Numbered from the stretch's first letter, positions 39,283-48,579 are shown. The stretch is 64,000 nt of DNA from G965205525 sp965205525 (GCA_965205525.1 OZ242171.1:1860001-1924000), one strand, 5' to 3'. Notes: generated from the sequence alone by a model not told the origin. Made by a program: numbers and translations.

Positions 39283-41193
39283 ATGACTCTGAATTTGCTT
39301 CTTCGGCACAAAACTTTAGGCCTGCTTTTCCCAAGGGGATTTGCGGCCATTGCTTTCTGCTGTCTATGGCTGGCATTTGCGCCCGCCTCTGCGCAATGGA
39401 TATCCACCCCTTTGCAGGACGGGCCCGCACCTGCGGACACGAAGTCCGTCCCCGAAGACAGGAAGCCCGCCTCTTCAGCTGCGAAACCTGCCTCGTCTTC
39501 TGCCCCCGCTTTCCCGGCCCCCTCACGCACAGTGCGCACATCGCCGGTTTCGGGCCGTACCCCTCCGGTTTCTGCACGCGTGCCCCCGGTTTCAGTCCGC
39601 ACTCCTCCGGTCTCAGCTCGCACTCCTCCAGTTTCCGCCCGCACACCGCCGGTTTCGGGCCGAATTCCGCCGGTCAATGTGCGCACCCCCCCGGTTTCAG
39701 TCCGTACCCCTCCGGTTTCTGCACGTGTGCCTCCAGTCTCGGCTCGCACTCCTCCAGTTTCTGCACGTGTGCCTCCGGTCTCAGCTCGCACGCCTCCAGT
39801 TTCCGTCGCCACACCGCCGGTTTCGGGCCGAATTCCGCCGGTCAATGTGCGTACGCCCCCCGTTTCAGTCCGTACCCATCCGGTTCCTGCACGTAAGAAG
39901 CGCGTTCAAGGCAGAAGGCAACAATTTTACCGAAATACACCGCCATTCTCTGCAAAGATGCCTCCCATTTCCCTGCCCTTGGTCCCCCCTGTTTCCGGCA
40001 GGCCGGACCCGCTCTCTGTGCGCTTGGGCACTCCCCCCATGCAGAAGATATCTCGGGCCTCTGCTGACATGCAGCGGAGCTTTTCCCCGAGACCCGCTCC
40101 CCTTATGCAGCTAGCCTTTGCCTACCCCCAGAAGCCTGTGAGGGCATCCGCATATCCGGCCCTGGCACAATCATCCCCCGCACCTGCACCTGTGTCCGCC
40201 CCTGCGCCACCGAAATCAGCTCCTGGCTGTGAGGGCGGATCTTCTGCTCTGGCGGAGATGATCCCTGTAAAAGGCGGCTCTTTCAAAATGGGAGACGAGC
40301 ATTTTTATCCAGAGGAAGGGCCGTCGCGCCGCGCTCATGTAAAGCCTTTTCTAATTCGGCGATTTGAAGTCACCAACGCCGAGTTTGCCGAGTTTGCCGA
40401 TGCCGCCGGCTATCGCACATTGGCCGAGCGCGGCCTGGCTGCAAAGGACTACCCCCAAGTGCCGCCGGAAATGCGAGTCCCTGGATCAGCGGTTTTCATA
40501 CCCCCCGCCGCACCCGAGACTGCCAGCCCGTCCCGCTGGTGGCGTTTCGTGCCCGGGGCGAATTGGCGACATCCTCAGGGGCCGGATAGCAGCGTTCAGG
40601 ACAAGCTTTACCATCCGGTCGTTCATATCGCCTATGAGGATGCCCTCGCCTATGCCCGCTGGAAGAAACAGCGACTGCCCACGGAGGCGGAGTGGGAATA
40701 TGCTGCTCGCAATGCCAGTGCCCAAACCCCGCCGCCAAAAGCATCCGAGCAGAGGAAAGCGCCCCGGGATGCCAATGTCTGGCAGGGGCACTTCCCCGAC
40801 AGGAACACCTTGGAGGATGGCTATGCCGGCACTGCCCCGGTCGGCTGTTTTCCGCCGAAGGGTGCCGGACTGCACGACATGATCGGCAATGTCTGGGAAT
40901 GGACATCAAGCTGGTACTACCCGCACCACAGCAAAGAGCACAGTCGGGCCCAGCCTTCGCCCGGCTTTGACCCGAACCAGGCGGGTGCGCCGGTTCGGGT
41001 GGTGAAGGGCGGCTCCTACCTGTGTGCGGAGAACTACTGCATGCGTTTTAGACCGTCGGCGCGGATTGCCCAGGAGGTTGGGCTCGGCACTTCGCATATC
41101 GGCTTTAGGACGGTCGCCGACATTCCGGCAGAGCATGCGTCTGGCACCGGGAGCTCTGACAGCAAACCGAAGGCTCCCTCACGCAAAAAATGA
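39283..41193 (+). CDS. Secreted formylglycine-generating-enzyme family protein with Pro-rich heptad repeats
   Basis: A 636-residue protein. A signal peptide (to about residue 40, ASAQW) is followed by 17 tandem heptads of the form TPPVSAR (residues 86-204), then a Ser/Pro/Ala-rich linker and the FGE/SUMF1 domain (about 325-620). That domain has PVKGGSFKMG, RRFEVTNAEFAEF, RLPTEAEWEYAAR and GNVWEWTSSWY. The substrate-thiol cysteines of true FGEs are kept in GGSYLCAENYC (Cys 581 and 586). FGE oxidises Cys to formylglycine in sulfatases. No sulfatase is in the window. ATG 39283 has GAGTGGGG before it; the frame upstream to 38989 is not protein-like. Confidence 0.85.
   Translation: MTLNLLLRHKTLGLLFPRGFAAIAFCCLWLAFAPASAQWISTPLQDGPAPADTKSVPEDRKPASSAAKPASSSAPAFPAPSRTVRTSPVSGRTPPVSARVPPVSVRTPPVSARTPPVSARTPPVSGRIPPVNVRTPPVSVRTPPVSARVPPVSARTPPVSARVPPVSARTPPVSVATPPVSGRIPPVNVRTPPVSVRTHPVPARKKRVQGRRQQFYRNTPPFSAKMPPISLPLVPPVSGRPDPLSVRLGTPPMQKISRASADMQRSFSPRPAPLMQLAFAYPQKPVRASAYPALAQSSPAPAPVSAPAPPKSAPGCEGGSSALAEMIPVKGGSFKMGDEHFYPEEGPSRRAHVKPFLIRRFEVTNAEFAEFADAAGYRTLAERGLAAKDYPQVPPEMRVPGSAVFIPPAAPETASPSRWWRFVPGANWRHPQGPDSSVQDKLYHPVVHIAYEDALAYARWKKQRLPTEAEWEYAARNASAQTPPPKASEQRKAPRDANVWQGHFPDRNTLEDGYAGTAPVGCFPPKGAGLHDMIGNVWEWTSSWYYPHHSKEHSRAQPSPGFDPNQAGAPVRVVKGGSYLCAENYCMRFRPSARIAQEVGLGTSHIGFRTVADIPAEHASGTGSSDSKPKAPSRKK
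39538..39894 (+). repeat. 17 x 21-bp coding repeat
   Basis: Seventeen in-frame 21-bp units encode [TVI]PPVS[AVG]R heptads with small variations. A higher-order period is visible: the trio SGR-IPPVNVR-TPPVSVR occurs at units 6-8 and again at 14-16, so an 8-unit (168-bp) block was duplicated. The region stays open in several other frames because of the repeat, which explains long false ORFs here. Confidence 0.92.
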
Positions 41194-41351
41194 CATTCTA
41201 TAAAAATATAAAAAACAACTAGTTGATGCTATTTTTGCATTCTGGGCGTCCCCTTCACGCCGGATACTTGGGTTTTAAGCACCTTTTGTCTCTTGCCCCT
41301 CCATTGATGATCAGTGCCTGTATGGAATAACAGCTAAAAGCGTTATCTGAG

Positions 41352-41379
41352 TTGACAAAAGGCCGTCATCTATTAAACT
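41352..41379 (+). promoter_or_regulatory. Likely promoter of the Fic gene
   Basis: A perfect -35 TTGACA (41352-41357) is followed after 16 bp by TAAACT (41374-41379, 4/6 match to TATAAT). It lies 67 bp before the Fic ATG in an AT-rich spacer. Confidence 0.42.
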
Positions 41380-41445
41380 TTAAGGCCTAAGTATTAATGT
41401 TTGGCCGGACTATACCCAAAATGCTTAACAGAGTTTTGACCAGTC

Positions 41446-42621
41446 ATGAAACGCAGTCAGAGTGATACGGGCAGTTATAAGACTGTCGCGACTGCAGGCG
41501 AGCGGTTTCAAGCGTTCGTGCCAGCCCCCTTGCCGCCAAACCCTGCTTTAGTTTTGGATGGCCCTATTGTGCAGTTGCTTGAGGGTGCAGCACATGCCCT
41601 CGGACGCCTCAACAATGCCCGGGATAATCTGCCGTACCCGTATTTCCTGTATAGCTATGTCCGGAAGGAAGCAGTGCTCTCTTCACGGGTAGAGGGGACC
41701 GAGTCGACACTGTCGGACCTCCTGCTCCATGACCTGAATGGGCCTTTCGGAGTCCCGTTTGATGATGTGAAAGAGACCTCGCTGTATGCTGAAGCGCTAG
41801 AGTATGGCCTGCGCCGTCTGCAAGACATTCCGCCGTCAAACCGATTGATCCGCGAGGTTCATGAAAAGCTGCTTTCTCATGGGCGCGGGAACGATCAAAA
41901 TCCTGGTGAGTTTCGTCGCTCGCAGAATTGGATTGGCGGCGGCCAGCCTAGCAATGCTGATTTTGTGCCGCCGCCCCACATTGATGTGCCCGACTGCATG
42001 GCGGCGCTTGAGAGATTTATTCATGCTACGGATGACGGGCTGCCCATCTTGATTCGGGTGGGACTTGCACACGCGCAGTTTGAAACCATTCATCCCTTCC
42101 TTGACGGAAACGGACGAGTGGGAAGGCTGCTTATCTCCTTGCTGCTGTCTCATTTCAAGATGTTGCAGCAACCGCTTCTGTACCTGAGTCTGTATTTCAA
42201 GGAGAACCGCGATAGTTACTATGATCTGCTCAACCGCATACGCCGCGACGGTGACTGGGAAGAGTGGCTTAAGTTCTTCCTTAGAGGAGTGCAGGATACA
42301 GCGGATAGTGCGGTCTCAGATGTGCAAGAAATCATCCGTATATTTTCGGATGACCAATCTAAAATTAAAAAAGAGGCTGGTCGTCGCACTGGAACAGCAT
42401 TGCAGGTGCATACGGCATTTCAAAAGAGGCCGATTCTATCCCGCGGCGAAGCCAGCCGTAAGACGAAGCTTTCTTATCCCGCGGTCGCATCAGCAATAAA
42501 GCTTCTTGTTGAGAAAGGAATTGTGCACGAGCTTCCTATGACGGCGCCGCCAAAGCGCAACATGCCGCAGTTCTTCGTTTACACAAAATACTTTTCCATC
42601 CTTAACAAAGGCGATGAATAG
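41446..42621 (+). CDS. Fic family protein (AMPylase-type)
   Basis: A 391-residue Fic protein. The catalytic motif HPFLDGNGRVGR starts at His 216. An N-terminal SSRVEG segment (around residue 80) fits the inhibitory (S/T)xxxE(G/N) helix, so it is a class II Fic whose active site is self-blocked. The C-terminal 80 residues look like a winged-helix domain (RKTKLSYPAVASAIKLLVEKGIV). Fic enzymes transfer AMP or other phosphate-containing groups to protein hydroxyls. The target is unknown. No antitoxin is needed in this class, and none is seen. Confidence 0.9.
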   Translation: MKRSQSDTGSYKTVATAGERFQAFVPAPLPPNPALVLDGPIVQLLEGAAHALGRLNNARDNLPYPYFLYSYVRKEAVLSSRVEGTESTLSDLLLHDLNGPFGVPFDDVKETSLYAEALEYGLRRLQDIPPSNRLIREVHEKLLSHGRGNDQNPGEFRRSQNWIGGGQPSNADFVPPPHIDVPDCMAALERFIHATDDGLPILIRVGLAHAQFETIHPFLDGNGRVGRLLISLLLSHFKMLQQPLLYLSLYFKENRDSYYDLLNRIRRDGDWEEWLKFFLRGVQDTADSAVSDVQEIIRIFSDDQSKIKKEAGRRTGTALQVHTAFQKRPILSRGEASRKTKLSYPAVASAIKLLVEKGIVHELPMTAPPKRNMPQFFVYTKYFSILNKGDE

Positions 42622-42740
42622 TCATCAATAAATCTGAGCTTTAATACGGGCACAGGGTTAACCGAAAACCTCCAACACTTGACAGGCCTCAGGATTTCCC
42701 GCTGATCTGTCTGCGCTTTCGGCCCGTGATATACATTTAC

Positions 42741-42768
42741 CAGGCTCTTAGGCGCAGGCTCTTAGGCG
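42741..42768. repeat. 14-bp tandem duplication at MFS 3' end
   Basis: CAGGCTCTTAGGCG occurs twice head to tail (42741-42754, 42755-42768). The second copy spans the TAA stop of the transporter gene on the minus strand, so it probably arose by slippage at the gene end. Confidence 0.8.
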
Positions 42769-43955
42769 GCCCTATCTTTTAACTGGGCGGTGAACCAGTA
42801 GATGCCCGCGCACGCCGCTGCGCCAGACAGCATTGTGGCTGCCATGGGTATCATGCCGCCGCTTTCTGCCGTGCCCACCAGGCCGCCTGCGAGGCCCCCC
42901 GCGCCGAGACCGATAGCGCCGAATAGCGCAGACACTGTGCCGGATATACGAGGGAAATACTGCATTCCGCTGGCCATCAGGTTGGCGCGCACCATGATCA
43001 TCGGGCTGAAGTTGATCATTAGCGCAAGGATGATCAGCCTAAGGTCTTGAATGCCGGCCAGGGCGACCGCGAACACGAGGCCAGCTCCTGCCAGCATCAC
43101 GGCGATACCGACACATAACAGTGTTTGGACTCCGGCCCGGGTCACCCAGTAGCTGTTGATTGCCGCCCCTGCTGCCAGGCCGGCCGCATTCAATGCGAAT
43201 ACTATGCCGAAAGCCTGCGGTGAAATTCCCAAGTATTCAATAAACACGAATGGCGCAGTGATGATATAGGAAAACATGCCTATGGATGTCGCCGCTTCGC
43301 AGGCCAGGTAGCCGAAGATTTTTTGATGAGACAGGGCTTGGCGATAGTTGGCAAGCATCCTTCGCAGCGCAAAGGGCTGGCGATGCTCCGGCGCATGCGA
43401 TTCCTCCAGGATAAATATCGCCGCCAGCAGGCCGACCGCGCCGAGCAGCACCATAGCCCAGAAGATTGCACGCCATCCGGCCCACAGCAGTATGTAGCCC
43501 CCGAGGGTCGGCGCGATGATAGGCCCGATAAGCATGATGCTCATAATCAGGGAGAAAGCTCTTGCAGCCGGGGCGCCCTCCAGCTGGTCGCGGATGATGG
43601 CGCGCGACAGGACTACGCCTGCAGAGCCCCCCAGCGCCTGCAGGAAGCGCCCAAGCAGCATTATCTCTATGGAGTCTGTAACTGCGCAAAGCACGCTGGT
43701 CAGCAGGTAGAGCGTGAAGCCGCCAATCAATACCGGCTTGCGCCCTAAAATATCGGACAGAGGCCCGTGCATGAGCTGACCGAGGGCGAGGCCGAAAAAG
43801 AACACGCTTAGGGAAAACTGAATCTCCGCCTGCCCGACGGCGAACTCTCGGGCCATGCTCGGCATGCTCGGCAGATAGATATCCACCGATATCGGAGCCA
43901 CGGCTGTCAGCGCGGCCAGCAGGAGCAGAGATCCTGTGCTGATGCTTGCGGCCAT
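42762..43955 (-). CDS. Bcr/CflA-family MFS drug exporter
   Basis: A 397-residue, 12-helix major facilitator. The DHA1 drug/proton antiporter motif A reads GPLSDILGRKPV. The helix 1 DIYLPSMPSM and RAIIRDQLEGAPAARAFSLI segments are typical of Bcr/CflA proteins (bicyclomycin, chloramphenicol or sulfonamide export). Substrate not deducible. Its ATG lies two bases after the stop codon of a CoA-transferase tail remnant, and the gene is in the same leftward run as the intact CoA-transferase. Confidence 0.9.
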   Translation of the reverse strand: MAASISTGSLLLLAALTAVAPISVDIYLPSMPSMAREFAVGQAEIQFSLSVFFFGLALGQLMHGPLSDILGRKPVLIGGFTLYLLTSVLCAVTDSIEIMLLGRFLQALGGSAGVVLSRAIIRDQLEGAPAARAFSLIMSIMLIGPIIAPTLGGYILLWAGWRAIFWAMVLLGAVGLLAAIFILEESHAPEHRQPFALRRMLANYRQALSHQKIFGYLACEAATSIGMFSYIITAPFVFIEYLGISPQAFGIVFALNAAGLAAGAAINSYWVTRAGVQTLLCVGIAVMLAGAGLVFAVALAGIQDLRLIILALMINFSPMIMVRANLMASGMQYFPRISGTVSALFGAIGLGAGGLAGGLVGTAESGGMIPMAATMLSGAAACAGIYWFTAQLKDRAA

Positions 43956-43957
43956 GC

Positions 43958-44056
43958 TCAGCCGACAGCCTTCTGCTTTCCGAGGCTGTCAATCCCGCCG
44001 GCAAGATCTGGTTCCCGAAGAATTTCCGCCATACTTTCGCTCGGGGCGGGGAAGCT
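43958..44056 (-). pseudogene. 3' remnant of a class III CoA-transferase
   Basis: About 32 codons, ending in TGA, read as a diverged copy of the intact CoA-transferase tail. The remnant has SESMAEILREPDLAGGIDS where the intact gene has GEHTEEILRELGLADEIDE. It sits between the MFS start and the intact gene. The rest of the second copy is gone, which indicates an old tandem duplication now almost deleted. Confidence 0.7.
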
Positions 44057-44122
44057 CCTGCAGCAGGGGATGATGTGCTGCCGACCCTCCGGTACAGGGC
44101 GGGGCCCCCTCCGCCTCTCTGC

Positions 44123-45328
44123 TCAGCCGATAACCTGCTGCTTTCTCAGCTCGTCAATCTCGTCGGCCAGGCCCAGTTCCCGCAGGATTTCCTCTGTGTG
44201 CTCGCCCAGGGACGGAGAGGGATCTGCGATACGGGAGGGGGTCCCGTCAAACTCCGGCGCATAGCGGGGCTCTAGCAGACGGCCCGCCTTCGGATGCAGG
44301 GTTTCCTGAAAGGTGCCGTTCGCCTGAAGCTGGGGATGCTCCGGCAGCTCCTCCAGCCTCATCGCCTTGGCACAGGGCACATCTTCTGCTTCAAGCCGGG
44401 CAATTGCCTCATCCACATCCATCTCCGCCGCCTTGGCGTAGGCTTTCTGAACCGTTTTCGCAGACTCCTCCCGGTTTTCCATCCGGTCCGCCACAGTCGC
44501 GATTTTGGGATTGCTCTTGGAATCGATGCCGAAAGCTCTGCACATGCCGTGATACTCTGAATCCGACAGCGGAGCAGCCTGGCCATAGCCATTTTTAAAG
44601 CGCACCAGGGAAACACCCTTGGCAACAGTGGTTCCGATGTCGGCCCCCTCCTCTAAGAATGTCGCGGTCCCGCTGGCATCCATCCACAGGAAATGCACAA
44701 GGCTGTCCACCATGTTCAGATGGATCTGCTGACCGCCCCGGCCTTTGGATCGGGCATAAAGCGCCGATGTAATCGCCTGGCAGGCGGTCACTGCAGTCAG
44801 CTTATCGGCGATTGCCTGATAGTTCTGCACCGGCTCGCCGGTTTCAATATCTGCCTGGTTGTAGGCGAGCCCGGCAAACGCCTGGATCACATTGTCGTAG
44901 GCCCGCTTGCCCGCATAGGGGCCGGTGTGGCCGAAACCATGGACAGATATGTAAATGAGCTCCGGATTTACCTTGCGCATGGTTTCGTAATCTATGCCGA
45001 GACGCTCCGCCACGCCCTGGCGGAAGTTGTGCATCAGCACATCGTGCTCGGCCGCCAGGCTCTTCAGTATTTCCACGCCCTTCTCGGTCTTCAGGTTGAG
45101 GGCGATGGAGCGCTTGCCGCGATTGGTCAGTTGGAAAATGGCGCTCACCCCATTCCGATGGGCACCGAGATAGCGCAGGATATCGCCTATCCCCGGGGCC
45201 TCCACCTTGGTTACCTCTGCCCCCTGGTCCGCCAGTATGGAACCCGCGAAAGGGCCCGCAATCGCTGTGGCGATGTCCAGCATCTTCACCCCCCGAAGGG
45301 GACCCGTGTTTTTGCTTTTCTCAGTCAT
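44123..45328 (-). CDS. Class III CoA-transferase (CaiB/BaiF, formyl-CoA transferase-like)
   Basis: A 401-residue enzyme that moves CoA between carboxylic acids. Landmarks are LDIATAIAGPFAG, VTKVEAPGIGD, TNRGKRSIALNL and HTGPYAGKRAYDNVIQA, in which the Asp is the catalytic residue that forms the acyl anhydride. The C-terminal LGEHTEEIL is typical. The ATG at 45328 overlaps the end of the epimerase gene by 8 bp, so the two are translationally coupled. The acyl substrate is unknown. The remnant of a second copy lies just downstream. Confidence 0.9.
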   Translation of the reverse strand: MTEKSKNTGPLRGVKMLDIATAIAGPFAGSILADQGAEVTKVEAPGIGDILRYLGAHRNGVSAIFQLTNRGKRSIALNLKTEKGVEILKSLAAEHDVLMHNFRQGVAERLGIDYETMRKVNPELIYISVHGFGHTGPYAGKRAYDNVIQAFAGLAYNQADIETGEPVQNYQAIADKLTAVTACQAITSALYARSKGRGGQQIHLNMVDSLVHFLWMDASGTATFLEEGADIGTTVAKGVSLVRFKNGYGQAAPLSDSEYHGMCRAFGIDSKSNPKIATVADRMENREESAKTVQKAYAKAAEMDVDEAIARLEAEDVPCAKAMRLEELPEHPQLQANGTFQETLHPKAGRLLEPRYAPEFDGTPSRIADPSPSLGEHTEEILRELGLADEIDELRKQQVIG

Positions 45329-46433
45329 CGTAGTTCTTATGCATGCGTGTCCGCCCACCCGGGCCGCTGTAGGATAGCGTAAATCCCGGCTCGGAGCGGA
45401 ACTCGACTGAAGGCATATCTGAAAGGACCTTTTCCCATGCTTTTGCCAGCCGCTCTTCTGCGTCGTAATCAAAGGGGTCTTGCAGCACCATTTCCTCTGC
45501 CCCCCCTGGACTGGGCGGATGTTCTATCAGCCAGCGGGCGGTCCGTGCCAGGGCCTCCGCCGGCGGGACAGCATCCCGATAGCCCAGCTCTCCCTTCAGC
45601 TTGCCGATATCCACCACCCGGTGGGTGGTCAGGGGCTGCATGACCAGGGGCCGGGCGGGCGTGGCCAGGGACCAGGGCATAGAGATAATCTCCCATCGGT
45701 GCCCGAGGGCTTCTGCAATGATTTCCGTCACCTGGCGCAGGCTCAGCGCTGTTTCATCTGCGCAGTTGTAGATCTGCCCGGCGGCGATCTCGGGCTTGTC
45801 TATCGCCAGCAGCACCGCGCGGGCCATGTTTTCCGCGTAGCCGAAGCTGTGCAGGGTCAGACCGTCCTCCGGCAGTATGATGAAAGGCCGCTTATCCATA
45901 ATGCGCCGGACGATGCACCACTCTCTTGGCACTGGCTGGTAGGGGCCGTACACATAGGGATAGCGAAAGTGCACCGCTGCCGGATGATGTTCAAATACCG
46001 ACTGCTCTGTGCGGACAATGCGGTAGCCCTTTTCATCCTGCGCCTGCTCGCTGACCAGCGGGGCATCTTCTGGGGTAGGCACCGGCAGACCCGCCGGCCG
46101 GAACAGGCTGGGGTTCATATAGCCCAGGTAGGCAGGCTGTCCGCCGATGGAGATGAACTGCCCGGTTCGGCCCTTCATAATTTCAGCGATGCTCCGCAGC
46201 CGGCCGTAGGCGGCAATGCAGACATCAAATCTTCTTTTGCCGAGAGCGTCCCGCAGAGCATCGGCATCATAGGGGTCGGTATGAATATGCAAAATGCCCG
46301 CCGGGGTCTCTGGGATTTCATGCTCGCCCCGGTGCAGAATAACCACCGCATGCCCCCGGCGATGCAGCTCGCTGACCATGAAATGACCGGTCGGACCGGT
46401 GCCGCCGATGACCAGGATGCTTGTGCTGGGCAT
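45321..46433 (-). CDS. NAD-dependent epimerase/dehydratase family protein
   Basis: A 370-residue extended SDR. The Rossmann motif is VIGGTGPTGHFM, with RYPYVYGPY further on and FGYAENMARAVLLAID near the substrate domain. The usual YxxxK pair appears as YRIVR, with Arg for Lys, so the reaction may differ from sugar epimerisation. It overlaps the CoA-transferase start and probably acts in the same, unknown, acyl pathway. The substrate cannot be deduced. Confidence 0.8.
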   Translation of the reverse strand: MPSTSILVIGGTGPTGHFMVSELHRRGHAVVILHRGEHEIPETPAGILHIHTDPYDADALRDALGKRRFDVCIAAYGRLRSIAEIMKGRTGQFISIGGQPAYLGYMNPSLFRPAGLPVPTPEDAPLVSEQAQDEKGYRIVRTEQSVFEHHPAAVHFRYPYVYGPYQPVPREWCIVRRIMDKRPFIILPEDGLTLHSFGYAENMARAVLLAIDKPEIAAGQIYNCADETALSLRQVTEIIAEALGHRWEIISMPWSLATPARPLVMQPLTTHRVVDIGKLKGELGYRDAVPPAEALARTARWLIEHPPSPGGAEEMVLQDPFDYDAEERLAKAWEKVLSDMPSVEFRSEPGFTLSYSGPGGRTRMHKNYDD

Positions 46434-46645
46434 ATGTCTGTTTTCGGTTGAGCTCTCTGGTGTGCTGAGGGATAATCTCCGCCGGGCCGCCTATGCAGCT
46501 TTAGCAGTGGGAGCCCGCAGCCCATATCCTCAGCAAGACGATGAGATGGAGTCTGGATTTATATTGACTCAAATTCTGGCGAGGGAAAGAGTGCCGAGGG
46601 CATCTGCGATTGCGACACTCCCGCTGACGCTGGCTCTGCCCTCCG

Positions 46646-47767
46646 CTAACTTTTTGCCAAGTCTTTCAGCGGCACCACTTTGCCTTCAGGTTTTTCAATG
46701 TCTCCCTCCGGCAGCATGAAACGCCAGAAGACGAGGCCGAGGGAACGTCCCTCGGTGTCAATCCAATTGGGCACTCCAGGGTCCTCGTGGGCCAGCACCA
46801 TGCGAAAACTGCCGTCCGGCGCCAGCTGGGTCTGTGCGCGGTTCAGGGAAATGCGGCGGTTGGCGTAATCGTAGGTCTGCTGCTGGCGGTTCCACAGGCT
46901 GACATTGGCACAGCGGCATTCCGGCCAGCGGCCAGTCATGACTAGAGCCTCGTCAGGGCCGAGCATATAGGGTGCCATGGAATAGGCGGCATCAAAGGCG
47001 GCCAAGCCCAAATTCCCTGGCTTTGCCGGTGCGGGGAACTCGTTGGGAGTGAGGCCGACAAAGGAAGGAAGCTCCTGCCCGCCCGTCATCGGCGGCATCT
47101 CCAGTGTGCGACTGCGAACGAATTGGGCTGCCCGCCGAATTCCCGCCGCAATCGCGGCATCATCGGGCACAGGAGGAGGCGGTCCCTGGTTCAGGCGCTT
47201 GATAGAGAGAAACGGCTGCCGCGCCGGGTTTGCGGCGGCGCTTTCATTTTCCTCGTAGTAATGCCGGGTTGTCAGACGAGAAGACCCCTCTTCCAGCGGC
47301 AGCCAGTTGGGCTTGCGGGCTTTGCCCCCCAAATGGATTGCAAAATTGCCGTCCTTGTCCACATCAAATTCGGTGTCGTTGATCACGCCGCCGGTTTTGC
47401 TTGCCATGCCGCCGTTCTCGGTGCCGATCTCCACTGTGATGGACACATAGATAGCACCGCTCATATTGCCCTGCACTAGGTAGGAATGGTCTGCGCTTAC
47501 CGAGGTATCAAAATAAATGGCATCGGCGTTGTCGCCGCTGAATTTTCGCGAGGGCGTGACAATACGACGAAAATAGGGAGCAGCAGGGTCGCTTTCAAAC
47601 ATGCCCGCAAGCCCCCCCTCTAGCATATGCATGAGAGCGCGATGACCCTCCGCCACGTCCGCCTCGCTATTCATGTTCCAATCGGGACTGGTCCAGCGGT
47701 TATCAATTTCGGTCAGCAGGTCTATCAGCTCCCGCAGAGCGGTCCTTGATTCGGTCTTGATACTCAT
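46646..47767 (-). CDS. DUF1214-containing protein
   Basis: A 373-residue protein of unknown function. The C-terminal third (PNWIDTEGRSLGLVFWRFML) matches DUF1214, often found in proteins with DUF1254. The N-terminal part contains YLVQGNMSGAIYVSITVEIG, consistent with a beta-sandwich. No signal peptide is evident. It precedes the epimerase by 212 bp on the same strand. DUF1214 genes often sit in lipid or xenobiotic degradation regions, which fits the neighbours but proves nothing. Confidence 0.75.
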   Translation of the reverse strand: MSIKTESRTALRELIDLLTEIDNRWTSPDWNMNSEADVAEGHRALMHMLEGGLAGMFESDPAAPYFRRIVTPSRKFSGDNADAIYFDTSVSADHSYLVQGNMSGAIYVSITVEIGTENGGMASKTGGVINDTEFDVDKDGNFAIHLGGKARKPNWLPLEEGSSRLTTRHYYEENESAAANPARQPFLSIKRLNQGPPPPVPDDAAIAAGIRRAAQFVRSRTLEMPPMTGGQELPSFVGLTPNEFPAPAKPGNLGLAAFDAAYSMAPYMLGPDEALVMTGRWPECRCANVSLWNRQQQTYDYANRRISLNRAQTQLAPDGSFRMVLAHEDPGVPNWIDTEGRSLGLVFWRFMLPEGDIEKPEGKVVPLKDLAKS

Positions 47768-47967
47768 GGTTTTAATGCTCTCCCACAGATTACGCAGCAG
47801 GCCGTAGTATACAGAGACAGTAGTGCTGTAAAAGGACAGCGAAGGAGATTCTCCGCCTCCACGCTCTGTAATCCTCTATAATCTGCAGCCTTGCATGCGC
47901 TCATCCTTCCGATATGTATTCTGCTGGGGAGGGGCGGAGCGGAACTAGACTTGAGGAGGCTGTACGA

Positions 47968-48579
47968 ATGCTATTTTATGAAGATGCCCTGACCCCCAAT
48001 GCCCGCCGGGTGAATATCTTTCTTGCCGAAAAGGGCATAACAGATATACCGAGAGAGCATGTCCCTGTTATGGAGGGCAAGCACAAAACCCCCGAATTTC
48101 GCAAAATTAATCCCTTTGCCCAAGTGCCTGCCCTAGCCGTAGATGACAGCCATACGCTGGCAGAAAGTGTAGCCATCTGCCGCTATTTTGAGGAAAAACA
48201 CCCTGAACCACCGCTAATGGGCCGCGATCCTTTTGACCGGGCCGAGATTGAGATGTGGCAGAGGCGGGTTGAACTCGGCCTTTTTAATCCTGTCGCCATG
48301 GCTTTTCGCCATACACACCCGATAATGAGCAAGAATGAGAACCAGATCAAGGAATGGGGCGAGCTGAACCTTAGGCGGGCTATCAAAATGCTGCACCTCC
48401 TGAATGAGGAGCTGGAAGGGCGGGAATACCTTGCAGAGAGCGGCTTTTCGATTGCCGACATTACCGGCCTTATCACCTTGGATTTTGCCGCGCTTCCAAA
48501 GATTGAAATTCCCGAAGACTGCAAGAACGTAAAAGCCTGGCATGAGCGCTTGGCTGCCCGGCCCAGCGCCAAGGCGTAG
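47968..48579 (+). CDS. Glutathione S-transferase family protein
   Basis: A 203-residue GST. The thioredoxin-like N-terminal half has PNARRVNIFLAEKGI and the glutathione gamma-glutamyl contact in LAESVAICRYFEEKHP. The all-helical C-terminal half has GFSIADITGLITLDFA. The ATG at 47968 follows GAGGAGG with good spacing; the frame upstream to 47914 is not used. It may conjugate or isomerise intermediates of the neighbouring oxidoreductases. The SDR starts 28 bp downstream, so they are probably co-transcribed. Confidence 0.9.
   Translation: MLFYEDALTPNARRVNIFLAEKGITDIPREHVPVMEGKHKTPEFRKINPFAQVPALAVDDSHTLAESVAICRYFEEKHPEPPLMGRDPFDRAEIEMWQRRVELGLFNPVAMAFRHTHPIMSKNENQIKEWGELNLRRAIKMLHLLNEELEGREYLAESGFSIADITGLITLDFAALPKIEIPEDCKNVKAWHERLAARPSAKA

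Noticed and set aside
39267..39845. Minus-strand frame of RAETGG heptads
   Set aside because: A 21-bp repeat without stops stays open in several frames. The sense frame has a signal peptide and an FGE domain.
39538..39894. Possible CRISPR array
   Set aside because: The 21-bp units are contiguous without unique spacers, and they are in frame inside a gene. No cas gene is present.
45480..46451. 323-codon plus-strand frame
   Set aside because: Antisense to the NAD-dependent epimerase gene.
47877..47882. TATAAT hexamer upstream of the GST gene
   Set aside because: No matching -35 box 15-19 bp upstream; chance cannot be excluded.
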